NCBI GenBank assembly: GCA_021613335.1
Contig: JAJTWR010000266.1
Span: 6,257,501 to 6,321,500, forward strand
Direction: 5' to 3'
Length of the DNA stretch: 64,000 nucleotides
DNA from: Whitmania pigra
Taxonomy: Eukaryota > Annelida > Clitellata > Hirudinida > Haemopidae
Shown: one piece after another, positions 13,401-26,640 of the stretch
Layout: each line of letters begins with the position of its first letter
Position numbering within the stretch: position 1 is the stretch's first letter
Notes under the pieces: model-generated
The model's input: only the letters and a program-made list of their open reading frames with translations
Databases searched by the model: none
Told to the model about the DNA's origin: nothing
Translations under genes and position numbers: made by a program

Positions 13401-14511
13401 GTCGTTCAATATTAACGATCCCTGAGTGTCACAGTGAACCTGACACAAGCATCTTAATTCTAACATCAGGATGTATAGTTTTATAACATGGCGAATCGTT
13501 GCACAAATGCTTTGATTATTTTTTTGTTCAACAGATGGCAGAGCAGCATCATTGATTTTTATGTCAATTTATTTTTATTTTTCATTGCTCTTCGTTTTAC
13601 ATGAAATTTTGTTAAACATTTTCAAAAAACTAACTTAACATTTTAAATTAAATTAAATCTTAATCCTGGGAAGCTCATGCATCAGTTGTTGTACTTGTGA
13701 TTAGTTTATATTATGCTTTATTCATAGCTAAGATTGCGCAAATACTTGTTATTAATAAATTGTTTATTAAATAAATAATGTGTTATTGACTTTCAGACAT
13801 TAAAACAAATTAGCCATGAAGAGTGAGTAAGTGTGGTAACGATAAAACTCGCGTTTGTGCCGTGTTCGCAGACCAGCATGTGGTGCCAAGTAAGGTTGAG
13901 AAGGAGCTCTGTATGAAAGATTAACAAAAAGCTCTCCTGACGTAATCGCATTTGCTAATAAATTGCGATTTTTCTTGGAAATATCTTAGAGGTATTATTA
14001 GCAAAATAGTTGCCTGTCAAATTATGATAGTTATAAATTCATTAATTCGAAAATATACAAAGAAGCACACAATTTAAGGATGTCATTTGGGGAGCATTTC
14101 TGGAGCTCTCCTAATTTTTGATATTAGAATGGGAGTCATAATATTAGGGACATTGAAAGAATCTTGGAAGGTTTTGTTGCTATTGAAAGCAACTTTAATA
14201 GCATCTCGGCTTGAGCGCTGTTTTCTCGAAAGGTGGCCTTAACTCATTATTGTCCACTTTTTAAGTTGAAATTCCAGTAAACTCCTTAAAATCTATTAGG
14301 AAGCAAATTTTAAATGATTTGTTTATCATTTGGTATAATGTAAGAGCTTGAAATTTTATTGTACCTTTTTTTTACTTTCAGATTTAATGCGATCATCATT
14401 TGAAATCGCAAGCTTAGTTTTTAACTAATATATAATATAATATACATAATATATGTATAATCGATTGCTCATTTGAAATTTTTTTTATATTATATTATAT
14501 AATATTACACC
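13401..14511. other. POU2 3' flank, no gene seen
   Basis: AT-rich sequence without a recognisable gene. It probably contains the rest of the POU2 3' UTR and ends in a TATAATAT-rich tract at about 14425-14510 next to the transposon cluster. Confidence 0.4.
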
Positions 14512-15157
14512 CAAACTCGGTTATGTCGGCGGCCTAGGGTTTGCCAAAAAGCGTCGAGATGACCGAAAATCAAGATGGCCTCATCTTTGATTTTTGCCTC
14601 TGTCACAAAATGTTAAACAGCTTCAATCATTGCACCATCTCAAAAATCCCCAATTTCATGATATCTCGCACATCCTCCGTCTAAGCAAAGAAAAATGGCT
14701 CCATTTTTTCGAATCAAAAAACTCTAGAACTATCTGCCCCAGATATTATCAGCTCCATACCTCATAGTCGATGTAAGGCCTGCACACATATCCCGTGGAT
14801 ATCGTTTGACCGCCTGATCGTCTGTTTGACGAGTCTAATCGAGTCGAGAGACGATCCGAACACGAATTTTCAAAAACCGTTTGACTCGTTTTGACCCGCT
14901 CGACTAGTCAAGAAATTTGTTTTCACATTTAACGAGTCAATACGAGTCGGAACTAAAATTTCATCTATGACCAAATTATTAATTTTTATTCGTTTTTAGT
15001 AAAATAAAATGTTTTATCTATTTAAACATGAATTAGTTTTAAATTTTGTAATATTCAAACACATTTCCTTTTGAAAATAACAAGCGTCGGAACGTTAATG
15101 TTTACTTTTCTGATGCGCTATTTTATTTTTTAGAAATTTTGCCATTTTGTCGAATTA

Positions 15158-16708
15158 CAGTGCTAGAAAAGTATTACGATAGTCCCCATTTTTTGTAACA
15201 ACTTAAGTGTAACTTATCGTTCGAAGCTCAAATTTAGAACTGTATAATATCCTTAAAGAATATAACTCGTATATTTTTTTCACTTTGATCAAGAATTAAG
15301 GGCAAAATCCCACAAAAATTTATTTTTTGTTGCATAGAAATATTGTTACAACAGGTTAGAAAAAACTCATGAATTTCAGTACTTTAGCAAAAAATTTTAT
15401 TTAAAACTAAATGAAAGATTGTTTCAATAAGAAGGCATTCCTCCTTTCTTATAATTAACATCTATGCACCTATTTTTCATGGAGAAAATCAGTGTTTTGG
15501 TGCTTTTATCCAAATTCCTCCAGGCGCTCCAAATCGCTTCTTTCAAATCATTTTCTGTGTCATATTGCTGTCCATTGCCATAAACTGATCTTGAAAGAAG
15601 GCTCCAGACATTTTCAATCGGATTCAAGTCGAGTGAACATGCAGGCCAGTCCATCACTTGCATGTTGGACTCCTGAAAAATGCTCTGGTTGCCTTGGAAA
15701 CACTAATGGGAGCATTATCTTGCTGAAATTCATGTTGTTTTGTTTCAGCAAAAGGAAGGAGATGCTCCTTGAGCATTTTGATGTACTTCTGAGAGTCCTA
15801 TCTCTTTTTCAAAAGCACCAGTTCAGTCCTCCCAAACGCTGAAATTCCTCCCCAGACCATCACAGAACCTCCTCCATGTTTTCTGCTAAACAATAACATC
15901 TCTTTCTTTTCTGAGATCATGCCAGTAGTATTTATAACCATCTGGCTTATCAAAGTTGAATTTTGTTTCATCCGTTAAAATAACGCGTTCCCATCTTTCG
16001 TTGAAGCTGACCCTCTCTTTGGCCCAGAGGAGGCGTTTTTTTCTTGTGATGGGCTTTCAGTGCTGGAGCTCGCTTTCGCATTTCGTATTTCAGATGTTGA
16101 ATTAAGATAGGTGCAAACTGTTCTCACATGGACATCCAAATCCAGATTATCTTTTAGCTGTTTACACGAATATTTTCCTTGTGAAGTCTCCCCGATGTCT
16201 CTGAATCTGATTCGAGAATTTTTTCGGTCTTCTTCCCATATGAGTCTGGATCATCCAAAAAACATTTGATGACAGCTCTTGACCTATTCAACCCATTTTC
16301 AATCTTTCTTATTGAATAGTTTGCCTTCCTAAAGGCCCTAACTTATCCTCTTTCTCCTTCTGTCAAACCTGCTTTCTTCCCCATGATGAAATAAATGTAA
16401 AATGGAATTTTGAATTTCTCACTCCTTTATATAGCTTTCTTAATGACAATTTAATGTTTGATCTTTCCAATAAGACCTTAAAATTGATAAAACGAGCCAA
16501 AACCGGGAACTGTCGTAATAATATTTCCATTCCAAAAATGGTTCATTTGCATAATTTATGAGAACCATTGATCCACATGAAAAGAAATCTTGCACGATCC
16601 TTACAAATGGTGTTTTATTTAATTGCTGAAAATGTCAGCAATATATGTTAATTTGTAAGGAAAATATCCATAAAAAGTGGGTACGTTGTAGCACTATTTC
16701 TAGCACTG
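15158..16708 (-). mobile_element. Tc1-like (Tc1/mariner) DNA transposon
   Basis: A 1551-bp element with terminal inverted repeats beginning CAGTGCTAGAAA on both ends and flanked by TA dinucleotides (15156-15157 and 16709-16710), the Tc1/mariner target duplication. The size is typical of the group. It carries one transposase gene on the minus strand, listed separately, which is broken. Confidence 0.9.
15424..16384 (-). pseudogene. Tc1-like transposase, inactivated
   Basis: The start ATG at 16384 opens MGKKAGLTEGERG, as in Tc1-group transposases, but stops and frameshifts interrupt the frame repeatedly. The last part is open (15424-15663) and holds DWPACSLDLNPIENVWSLL, the family motif carrying the final acidic residue of the DD(34)E catalytic triad, then a C-terminal helix region. 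The enzyme would cut and paste the element. This copy cannot make an intact protein, so the element is immobile unless helped in trans. Confidence 0.88.
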
Positions 16709-17280
16709 TATGTTGAATCAAGAATTACTCTTGCTAAACAGAAGAAACGTCGGAAGATGAATTTTTCCCTGTCATATTGTGATAGTCATAAATTCATAAA
16801 TAAGTTAAAGTTACCAATGAAAACTTTGAGGATGGCATTGAAGAAAACCATGAAAGAAAAAGGAAGCCAATCCTATGTACTTTCAGAATGATCAATGACA
16901 AGAACTGCTATCACTACTTTTCTTCTTAACTCGGATGGTGAATAAAAATGTCATTTTACAAAAAATCAAACAGTATGCATTAAAATCGTTATATCTGCAA
17001 ACAAAATTGTTTTCTCACCAGCCGCAACGGGTCAAAGCGATTAAATTAAGAATTTAACGGTTAAAGAAATCTTTGCCCGTTCATCAAAAGACGGCCGACG
17101 GTCACGCCAAAATTTTGTCCGTCCGCCGGTCTTTACTACGCATTCTATCTAAGTACAGATTATGTGACTCCAATTTGTATTAGTGGTCACTTGTGACCCT
17201 CTGTTTGGTTGAAATAAATAAACAAATTCACGATGTATCTCAAGGGAACATGATTCCCGTCTAGGAGATAACCTGTTACA

Positions 17281-17382
17281 ATATTGTTGTTGTTGTAATT
17301 ATTATTATGATTATTATTATTATTGTTATTATTATTATCATTATTATTATTATTGTTATTATTATTATCATTATTATTATCA

Positions 17383-17445
<63 letters not shown>

Positions 17446-17446
17446 T
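17281..17446. repeat. (ATT)n microsatellite with GTT/ATC variants
   Basis: About 165 bp of ATT triplets preceded by GTT. The minus-strand poly-Ile frame it creates is an artefact. Confidence 0.9.
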
Positions 17447-17512
17447 ACCGCATTGCCAGTAAATTGTTTTTTCCGTCACTTCTCCAATAACACCATAAAA
17501 CGACCACTATAT

Positions 17513-17560
17513 GCAGGGACGTCACTGGGTTTTATTTTAAAACCTTTTTTGCTTGACAGC
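17513..17560. mobile_element. Possible end of a CAGGGACGTCA element
   Basis: The sequence CAGGGACGTCACTGGG at 17513 matches the terminus of the small elements at 58406, 58961 and near 60995. The other end was not found. Confidence 0.3.
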
Positions 17561-17992
17561 TCAGCCTCTTGAACAACAAAAGCAGATTAACCTCCGCCGA
17601 GAAGATGAAAACTTTTTTTGGCTTGTCGTATTTTTTTGGGCTATCAAATTAAAGCTTATGGTGAAAGTCTTAATTGGTTACAAAATCGTGCTAAATGTTA
17701 AACAACCTAAATGGGAAGTATTTTATAATCAAAGCTAAGTTTCAAGTCCAACTATTCAAATAAGCGTCAATAAGCACGCTTTTCAATAAAATGGGAACAA
17801 GTACTTGAGGTCCAAATACGAGTACAAGTACCCCACGTCTGCATGTGGGTACATATTACTGTTATCAATAACAAATATCAATTGATGTTGTGTTAAAAAA
17901 AAACCCGAATGTACAGCCGCTATCTTGATTTTCGGTTATCTCGATCGTCGGCTTTTTGGCAAACCCCCAGGCCGGCGATATGACCGGGTTCG

Positions 17993-18208
17993 GCTTTTTC
18001 TTTAGGGATTTTTAAAACAAAAAAATAAATAACCAGAGCGTGTTATTCCTCAGATAAAATCAGCAAGATTGAATTGGGTTCGGCGAGATAAAAGAATCGA
18101 AAAAATGCTGTGACAAAGAGGGTTTTTGACGGTTCCACTTCAAAAACGTCGACTTAATAGGGTTGGCGAGTTAACCGAGGTCGAGATAAGTGGGTTCCGC
18201 TGCATATT
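17993..18208. mobile_element. Dispersed repeat with a GAGATAAGTGGGTTCCGCTG end
   Basis: Right-hand part of an old DNA element. It ends at about 18206 in GAGATAAGTGGGTTCCGCTG, whose reverse complement CAGCGGAACCCACTTATCTC looks like a pogo/Tigger-type terminus (my inference). Its internal part is related to 5945-6080. No coding capacity is seen. Confidence 0.4.
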
Positions 18209-18864
18209 ATATTATGTTAGGGTAATAAATAATGCTTTTTTACGTTACGTTATATTGCATTACATTACATTATATCACATCACATTATATTAATATTTAA
18301 AGAATTTATATTTGTAAAAACGCTTGAAAGAAGCATGTTTAATTCCTTCTTAATAATTATGTAAGGATTCTTGTTTATCTGATTATTATGTTAATGCAGA
18401 ATATAAACGAACAACCTTAGCAGATACATTGAGACCGCAATTTAGAAATAAAGGAAAACATTTACCAACGATGAATTAATTCCAAGGAGTTTTATTTACT
18501 TATTTATTTTATTTTGTTTATATAATGAAATAGTAGTACATTCGGATTGCTGAGGAGTTTCAGTTTAAAATGAATTTACACATTTATAAATTAAAATAAT
18601 TCAAACATTCAAAGTATTTCTGACCTGCAGAATCAGGTTGCAACCACTGCTTTATAATGAAATGCACCACAATTGAATTTGTAATGAAGTTGCTCCAATA
18701 CACAAGAAAACAAATGAATCGATTATGGCTTTGAAAATATTTTTTAATTAATAAAATTGTTTGTGAATAAGCTCCTCGAACTTGTACTGATTATTTTATG
18801 GTCTTAACAAGAATAACCATTTTGTAGTGATTGCTTATAATTTCTGTTTCTTGACGTAGCACAT
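18209..18864. other. AT-rich spacer, no gene seen
   Basis: Sequence between two transposon relics. Simple TTATATTA-type runs occur near 18210-18290. No open frame, RNA gene or strong motif was recognised. Confidence 0.4.
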
Positions 18865-19104
18865 GATCGAAAGGGTGACCCGTCAAAATAGCCCAGCGAC
18901 AAAGTAGCCCGTCAAAACATCCCCGTCAATGTATCTTTATAAAAAAAATATATATAAATATATATATATGAATATATGAATGAAGACATTAACCGATAAC
19001 TTATTTCAAATTTGATTAAATGAAATGAATTTTATGTTTTGATTTTGCTGTTTTGACGGGGCTATTTTGTCGCCGGGCTATTATGACGGGGTGCCGATCG
19101 AAAG
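18865..19104. mobile_element. Small foldback DNA element with 9-bp target duplication
   Basis: A 222-bp element (18874-19095) is bounded by perfect direct repeats GATCGAAAG at 18865-18873 and 19096-19104. Its ends are inverted repeats of about 45 bp: GGTGACCCGTCAAAATAGCC at the left, and GGCACCCCGTCATAATAGCC as the reverse complement of the right end. Inside is mostly AT-rich sequence with a TATATA run. It has no gene and so is a non-autonomous (MITE-like) copy. A 9-bp duplication and GG-starting ends would suit a Mutator-like superfamily, but that is inference. Confidence 0.85.
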
Positions 19105-19449
19105 TAATACACGAACCAACTTCTTCGAGTCAGTCCATTGGATTTCAAATCACAAACTCACAACCACAATCTTGTGTTACAATTGTTACAATCTGACTTC
19201 CTTCCCGAGTTAAAAGTAAACCATTACTTTCTATATTATTTCTCATGAATGTGAAAAATAAAAGTGGCAATTATTCGAACATTCAGAAGTTGAGGCCAGT
19301 CATTGTATTCGAATTCAATTCAATTTGGTTCCTCGTTGAATTCATTATTAACGGATCACTAACATCAGATCACATTACACTGAAAAGCTCATTTGAAAGT
19401 TCAATCAACGATGAAAGGATCGAGTTGGGATGAATGAATAAACATTCCG

Positions 19450-19564
19450 TTGGATGAATGGATGGACGGACGGACGGACGGACGGATGGATGGATGGATG
19501 GATGGATGGATGGATGGATGGATGGATGGATGGATGGATGGATGGATGGATGGATGGATGGATG
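19450..19564. repeat. (GGAT)n microsatellite
   Basis: About 115 bp of GGAT/GGAC tetramers. They create overlapping Met-Asp-Gly-Trp and Ile-His-Pro-Ser frames on the two strands, which are artefacts. Confidence 0.93.
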
Positions 19565-21609
19565 ATCGACCGAGCACAGACGAAAATAATGGTAACCGTT
19601 GGCAATGCCGGGGTTTGAAAGTTTGCCACGAGTCAGAATGGAGACAGCTGGAACACGATATAGAGAATTAGTTCCACTGGGATGATTTTAATGCAAATGT
19701 AGGCTCGCATGACGTGAACTTTGAACAGCCTGGAGGTCATCCAGAAGAGAAGGTGATTTCAACTGGATAATGAGATGCTCTCCGGTGGAGGAATGTCAAA
19801 GCACCTGTGGATTAGATCCTATAAAAGCTCTGCCTTCTGAAAGAAAATCAGATTTCTTTCGTGTTTCTGTGAGCGAATGATGTTACTTGGCAAGTGAAAA
19901 GTTTCTGACATTTAATTATTGGTCTCAGTTACTGCTTGTGCAGCACGCATAGGTTCGGAAAACTTGTAAGTTGAGTCTAGTTGTGCATGGTCATGTAAAT
20001 AGAAAAATTATTTGATCGTTACAGACATGTGATTGAACTCATACTTCTCAACCTGCGGATGGAAAAAGAAACTTTGTCAATCAAGGGAGCATCCCAGAAC
20101 AGTGATGTTATAAAAATAACTGTCATGGATATGCTCTCTTCACTGACAAAGGCCATTGACGAATTTATCCTCGTTGCTTCGTCCTCCGAAATTTCAACTT
20201 ACTGGCAACTACAACTAGCATGTTGGGCTTTTATTTAACCGCAAACTTTCTCATTAAAAAAAACCCCGTGGCTAGAATAGCAAGTAACGAGGCTGTTTTG
20301 GTGTCACTTGTGCACGTTATAAGCAGCACCCTTATCTAAATAATAATAATAATAATACTTCTCTTTTTGTTTGCTTCCTTCTAGAAAATTTAAAAATTGT
20401 TTTGTCTCATTGAAGTTTTAAATGAATAGTTACTAAAACAATAACAGTTTATGTCGAATAACACATTCCAGGCAATTCCAAGCGACTTGTGAAGTGAAAG
20501 ATCCGCCTGGATTACAATAGCTTACCATTTTGTTTTGTAACTTAGGCAATTATATAACTCCATGCAACAAATTATTATGACACTATGAATATTGTCGTAA
20601 CCGTAAACTCCCTTTCAGCGTTGTATCTTCAATTTTCTTAAAATATGTCACATTCTAACCTTATATTTATTTGCACTAAACACGAGCGCAAATAAAGTTT
20701 ATAAATGCAATGTGTAACTTGACATTATCATTTTAATAAGACAAATTCGGAAAACGAGTTTTAGCTATTTCTTGGATCTCATCGATTAGCCAATCCTTAG
20801 CTAACGACCCTCAACAATGCCAACAGTTCAACTGCATAGCTGAATGCTCTGTGGTTCTGATGATAACTGTAACGACTTTGCAATCATTCCTCTAATCAGT
20901 AACCCGCAAGGGCTTTGAAGGTGTTCATCTTGATTTCTAAATGGTTTCCCAATAATAAGAATAATAACAGAATCACTAAAAATAATAATATTAACGATAA
21001 TAATAAGAGCATTAATAACATCACGTTTAGCCTCCGCTCTTAACTCATGTTTAATTAGCTCGAGTGAGAACGAATGATTAGGAATAACCTAGCTTATCCT
21101 TAGGAACTCTTCTTTAATTTAAATTTTGGTGTTTGAATCTAATCCAATATTCACTAAACAGCCTGAATAACAAAATGATAATATTCATATATCTAACGTG
21201 GCTACATTGCAATTAATCTGCAGTCTTCTTGGCGCTCAAAAAGTAAATCAACGCACAAAAGGAATTTTAATCTTAAGACAAGCTCACGAAAGCGGGTGAT
21301 GGAATGTAATGTTGAAGTCACTCTCGATATTCACTCACCGAAGCTGTTACGCTTTTCTTCCAAAACGTAAAATCAGGAGTCTTAAATTGCTGTCGCTTAA
21401 AAGATCAGACTCGCTCGTTCCGACGAATTACCACCAGTTTCTTGTGACAAGCTTCCACGAGAAGCACGGTGTCTAAGTTGTCGCACATGAAACGCTTCAT
21501 CGCAACAAAAACAACTTCAGTCCTCCAAAAATCATTTTGAATCTCAAACGAATACGTTTGACGAGCAACAAAATCTTAAACACATCGAAACACGACTCAT
21601 TGGCATCTA

Positions 21610-21710
21610 AATTATATAATTATAAATTATATTGTGATAAATTATATAATTATAATGTTATAAATTATATTGTGATAAATTATATAATTATAAATTATAT
21701 TGTTATATCT
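21610..21710. repeat. Short AT-rich tandem repeat
   Basis: AAATTATATAATTATAA and AATTATATTGTGATAAATT blocks recur about two and a half times with a spacing of roughly 40-45 bp. Confidence 0.6.
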
Positions 21711-21955
21711 AACAATTCGATAATTCAAACGAACGTTCCTGACCACAGAATGAAGAGAAATAAACATTCATTTGATATGCTCTCTCATCATCTTCAAACT
21801 AATTGTTCTTGAACAATTCAAAACCAACAAATTAAACTAGCAAATCATCACTGACTAGAACGAGGGTGGAATGCATTTAATGATGAAATAGACGAAGAGA
21901 ACGATAATGATGATGATGTTGATGACCCTGTTATTTTAGTTGATTGACTTAATCA

Positions 21956-23749
21956 TCAGCAGGTGGCAGTTTCGTTTCTTCCAATAGGCACGTTGGAGGT
22001 GTTAGGAGATTGCATGATTGCCACTGAGGATAATTTCTGTTTGGAATGAGACGTCGAGACCCTAGAAAGCATCAACCTATCCTCATAATCGAGTTCGCAG
22101 AGGATTTGATTGTCGCACAAATAATATCTGTCTCCTATGCAGAACCTGCACATGCAATAAGTCGTGTTAACAAGCTATTGTACAATAACATGGCCCTAAT
22201 GTTGGCTCCAACCTGTGATTGCACTGCTGACAGGCGAAACATTCCAGATGGTAGACGTTTTCCTTGGCCTTCATAACCATTTCAAAGGCTGGAATCACTT
22301 TTGAGCACACACTGCAATTTCCTGTGGCTCCAAACAATCTATAAAGCATTATCAAGTGAGTATTTCCATTAATTAATTATCCATATTTCCATTATAACAT
22401 ATGGATAATTATGATGATGATGATATCCAAATAATAATGTTAATAATAACAGCATTGCCGAAAAATAAGAATAAAAAGCGAGCTTAATCTCTTTGAATCA
22501 TCGGAAAGGAAATGAAGAATCCTGATTACTAGAATTAAAATCCTGGAATGACGAGAAGCAATCAGACGCTTGATTGCAATCAAGTTCAGACAATCCAATC
22601 AGCATGAAGTCTCGCGGATCGTCATCATTTTTGAAGCATTCAGATTCACGAGAAATGTCGCGCCGACAACAGTTACCTTAGTTTGGCAATTATTTTCAGT
22701 GATTTGTACATGACAATTTGAAAGTGACGTAATGTAATTCCATTGGACACATGCAACCCTCTTTCCAATCTCAGGCAACGAGATAAATTGCTTTCCGAAG
22801 AAACGCTGACCAGCAGACATGCCAGTCACGATCGACATCACGTGATGGTGATGACGGTTATGATGATGATGATGACGATTCGTCTGTAATTGTATAGGAA
22901 ATATCGCGGCTAAGAGAATGTGTTACGTGGCAGGAAATTTTCAAAAAACTCTTATTTGCAGTTGAAGCAAATGAAGATTCCCCCGCGAGAAACGAAATTT
23001 CGAGATGTGTTCACAAAGAAAGTAATCAATCAGAAGGTGCTGTCACAGAAGTCACAGAAGGAAGGAGCAATATCCATGAGAGGATGCCAAACAATACGAG
23101 CCAAACAATGCAGCCATTTGATTGCAACATGATGAGAAGAACATCGCGCTCCTCCATCTTGACGTGCAGTGCCCTCACACAATCAAACGTTTACATATCG
23201 GTCTTTTAAATTGCAGTCGGATTGCTTGAATGTTTAAAAGTAATAACATTCGAGAATAATTATTTAAATAATTATTTTAAATGGATTTTTAGTAGCTGCT
23301 TCTGCTCCACTAATTTGGCGACTGACGGGTTTCACGCTTTTTATCGTCAATTCCACGCATATTTTCATTTTATTTTAGTTTTTTTTTTTGAGATTCCACT
23401 GATCATATGTTTTCACTTATAAAATACAATTCAAAAAAATAATTTGTTCGAATTACATATAACTTGAAGTAAACGTTAAAAAGATCAAAGATAATACATG
23501 ACCTTATTGAAAGACAAACCTCAGATAATCTCTCCTACATAGGAGAAGATTGGCTTTTGTGTACAGCGTGGACCCAACCTCACCCAATCTGCAGTCGCAA
23601 CAAGAACATTTGAGACAGTCTTCATGCCAAAACTGATCCATGGTTTGTAGCATGAACCTCTCTGTGATGGCCTTCTTGCAGCCTGCACAGTCTTGGGGCG
23701 CACCATTCGAGGATGGAAGGGGTGATGAATTGTTCTGAGGAACCTGCAT
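21956..23749 (-). CDS. LMO: LIM-only protein (LMO1/LMO3-type, rhombotin)
   Basis: Nuclear adaptor made almost only of two LIM zinc-binding domains, which bridges bHLH/GATA factors and LDB in vertebrates (family knowledge). Exons 23520-23749, 22213-22338 and 21956-22145 join in phase to 181 residues. LIM1 (about 21-74) carries CAGCKK...[23 protein letters not shown] and ends CRRDYLR. LIM2 (about 81-140) carries [38 protein letters not shown] and CELDY. LIM1 and most of LIM2 closely match vertebrate LMO1/LMO3 as I know them. The C-terminal tail of about 35 residues, ending ETATC, is unlike them. The chosen start (MQVPQNN) is the first in-frame Met after a plausible acceptor at 23755, so upstream exons with another N-terminus are possible. 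No homeodomain follows, which separates it from LHX genes. Confidence 0.92.
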
Positions 23750-23754
23750 TTCTT

Positions 23755-26640
23755 CTGTAAGGTCCGACAGAATAAAGGGATGAGAAAGATATAAATTGAA
23801 AACTTTAATTAGTGCATCTAACACCCCTTCCCTAGGGGCCCAGATATTTCTAAATGTAGTGCGGGCACCTCCCGATTTATAAAGTCCCCTCCCCGTGCCC
23901 TATCTCTTTTGGAATCACAAGAAAGTCATCAACAGCTTAAAATTTAATGAGCCCTAATCAATCGACTTCAGGAAATTAATTTCAAAATAAAGCTAAATGT
24001 GCCTTGCAATGCAAATATGGGAAGCGATAATAAAATAGTATTTAATAAGCAAAATAGAGTTGAAAACACGTTTAATTAAAATAATGATCACTATGCGTGG
24101 GTATGAACAATTTCAAGAGACACTCCTTCCTTTACGTAATATGCTCTCATTCAAACTTTCCTTTACAGATGCAAACAAAACAAACGACCAGTAATGTACC
24201 TTGTACAACACGAGCAAATTCAGTGGTTGTCAAGGCGACAACAGTAAAACCCAAACGACGGGTGTAACATTTTTGACAGGAATTGAATCAAGGAAGGAAC
24301 TTAATGAGATTGAAGAAATTGTTGGTTGTTATTTCATGAATCCACAGAAGAGCAATTTCAATTTCTACAATTATGGATGTTAGTTTTCTCAGCATTCATT
24401 CAGTTTGTAGAGGTGCAATGAAATCAATTAGTTTATTTGATCACAAACCTTAGAATAAAATTTTTAATTAAAATCCCGACAAAAAAAGGCAATCTCATTC
24501 GTGTGTACGACACACGAGGCTCACAATGGGCAAAGATTAAATTGCTCGATCCCTGATTAACTGCAGCATTAAATTTTCAATTCGACAGGTTTTAAGAAAA
24601 ATTAAATCAATAATTTGTGTTTAGACATAAAGCTGATGTTGATGTGAGAAAGCTATGAAGACTACAAAATGAGCCTTAATTATAAAACAATCACAGAGCC
24701 TAAGAATCAAATAAGAGTGCATTAGTAAGATGGTGATGCAGCACAAAACATATATATAATGGATGCACCCTGGATAATTACAGCTGCAATTGCCTGATAG
24801 TCATCAAAGACTTCCCACGTCTGCAGAACAAGTGATAAAGAATCCAATCAGAAAAAGGAAAAGCTCATAAGGAGCAGAAATTAAGCATTATGGCTTCTAG
24901 ATGAAGAAAACAAATTATTAGAGATGTGGATCACTATCATCATCCTCTCTTCAATTAAACACCTCACAAATTTTTAAAATTATAATAATTGAAAGCTCAA
25001 AATAAATTAATCATGTCAGACCAAGTTAGTGAGCACCTGGAAACTTGAATGATTAAATGCACTACATAATTACCATGCATTTAAAATGCATTCTCAATGC
25101 ATGTGATTACAGGAGTACATGATTTAAACAAAGTGTTATCCTCAATAAGCAATGCTGCACAATGTTCTCTAAATAACTGTAATATTTAATGTTATCACCA
25201 AAAGCTATCCCAAAATCCAAAATAACTAACTCCATTAAACAAATGATGATAAATTGGCACCACTTTAACAAGTATACTATGTTTAACATAATAATTAATC
25301 TAAATTCTCACTCAAATAATTTAATCGCTTTCGTCTAGAATGAATTAAAGTAAAATTCATTACAAATTCGATAGGCATTAACATCTTTCGAATATTAATA
25401 CTGTCAAGAAATACATCATCGTGTAACGTCAAGAATCGCTAACCAGAATTTATTTTAGTTATAACTTTCAAAACTTATTTGTATTAACTTTTCCACCTTC
25501 AAAATATTAAATCATCCAAATGATACTTAAATGAAAGCTTAAATAATGAGTTTCTCACGAAAGGATATGCTCACCTCGCCGCCGATGAATTTGAAATTCC
25601 AAAATTTCTAAAGGTGCAGAAGAAATTGTAATAAAATATTTATAAGTGCCTCCATATATCAACCGGCAGCCATACGAATCGAACCCGCCTCTGCTTCCTC
25701 TAAGGGATTTTCGGCATTGTTTGTACGGTTGGAGTGTCAATAAAGCGCAGCGAAAAATAAACTGGATGCAATCGGCTTTTTTAAAATTCTCATTAGAAAA
25801 TTCTCACGGATTAGAAATGAAATACTACCCATGACACTTACGTATATATTGAACATAAAAAAAAAACTTTAATTAAATCACTTAAGCTCCATAAACAAGA
25901 TGTTAGTGGAACATACGAATGCGAGCATGAGGTGTTCATGTTAGCGCCACACAAAATTTGCTGCTTTTATTTTGTTATGCTTTTTTAGTTACTACGTTTG
26001 AGTTTTGAAATGCGGGCCAGTTTAAATAGAAACGATAAATAGTAATGAAAGATCATCTCTTCAAGTTGTATCTCGCAAAAAGCTATTAGAAAAAAGCTGC
26101 CAGAATCATAATTATATATTGCTTTTGAAGGGTTTAAATATTTTATTTAGAGTCGTTCATGTTATTTCTACTTTACAAACAGACCGTGGGATTTAATTTT
26201 TAAATAATATATGACTTGATTCTTTTTAAGGAGAAGGATCTTTCGGTCGCAGTTGGAACTGGCAATGTTGTTAAAATGCGGAGAAAAGTCTTATTAATAG
26301 GGTTAAAAGTAACTATTGCAGATAAAAACAAAACAATTTTTGGAGGTGGATTTCTTCATTATTCATTTTTCCAATTCAATGCCAAAGTAAACTCAAATCT
26401 AAGACCCTTGAATCAGATAGTAGTGAATCATGAAATACTCCAGCTTACTTTGTGAGCAAAGCCAATGTAGTTACACAGGCTTTTTATTAGGACACAACAC
26501 TTGCAAGAATCTCACATCGAGTCCAGTTATCTGACAAAATGTTACTTATACTTGCTCAAAGTTTCAGTTATTTTATGCTTTTATTAAAACTTAATAACAT
26601 TTCAAGAGATTTGTGCAGTACAATTTGAATATGAATGAAA
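23755..26640. other. Region upstream of LMO, no gene seen
   Basis: About 2.9 kb of AT-rich DNA that should hold the LMO promoter and any 5' exons. At about 25650-25740 there is a GC-richer block with a pol III box-B-like GGTTCGATTC on the minus strand, but no complete tRNA fold was found around it. Nothing else is recognisable. Confidence 0.4.

Larger units (their letters stand above)
14512..17992. mobile_element. Inverted-repeat arms flanking a nested transposon cluster
   Basis: The segment 14512-14580 is repeated in reverse orientation at about 17919-17992. Both contain a GCCAAAAAGC core flanked by GATAACCGAAAATCAAGAT-like sequence. The arms are about 65-70 bp with several mismatches and some 3.3 kb apart. 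Between them lie a Tc1-like element, an ATT microsatellite and GC-richer patches (14770-14955, 17020-17150) with CGAGTC/GACGAG motifs. The arms have no visible transposase of their own, so this could be an old foldback element or two divergent copies of one repeat inserted in opposite orientation. Confidence 0.5.
19105..21955. other. LMO 3' flank, no gene seen
   Basis: About 2.9 kb with no supported gene. Contents: a GGAT microsatellite (19450-19564), AAT/AT-rich runs (20340-20356, 20957-21005) and a short tandem repeat at 21610-21710. Part next to 21955 is presumably the LMO 3' UTR. Short open frames here lack splice support or family resemblance. Confidence 0.4.

Noticed and set aside
19405..19671. 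Repeat-rich frames on both strands (MDGW and IHPS periodicities)
   Set aside because: Products of the GGAT microsatellite.
25645..25740. tRNA gene suggested by a GGTTCGATTC box
   Set aside because: No matching acceptor stem or box A at the right distance.
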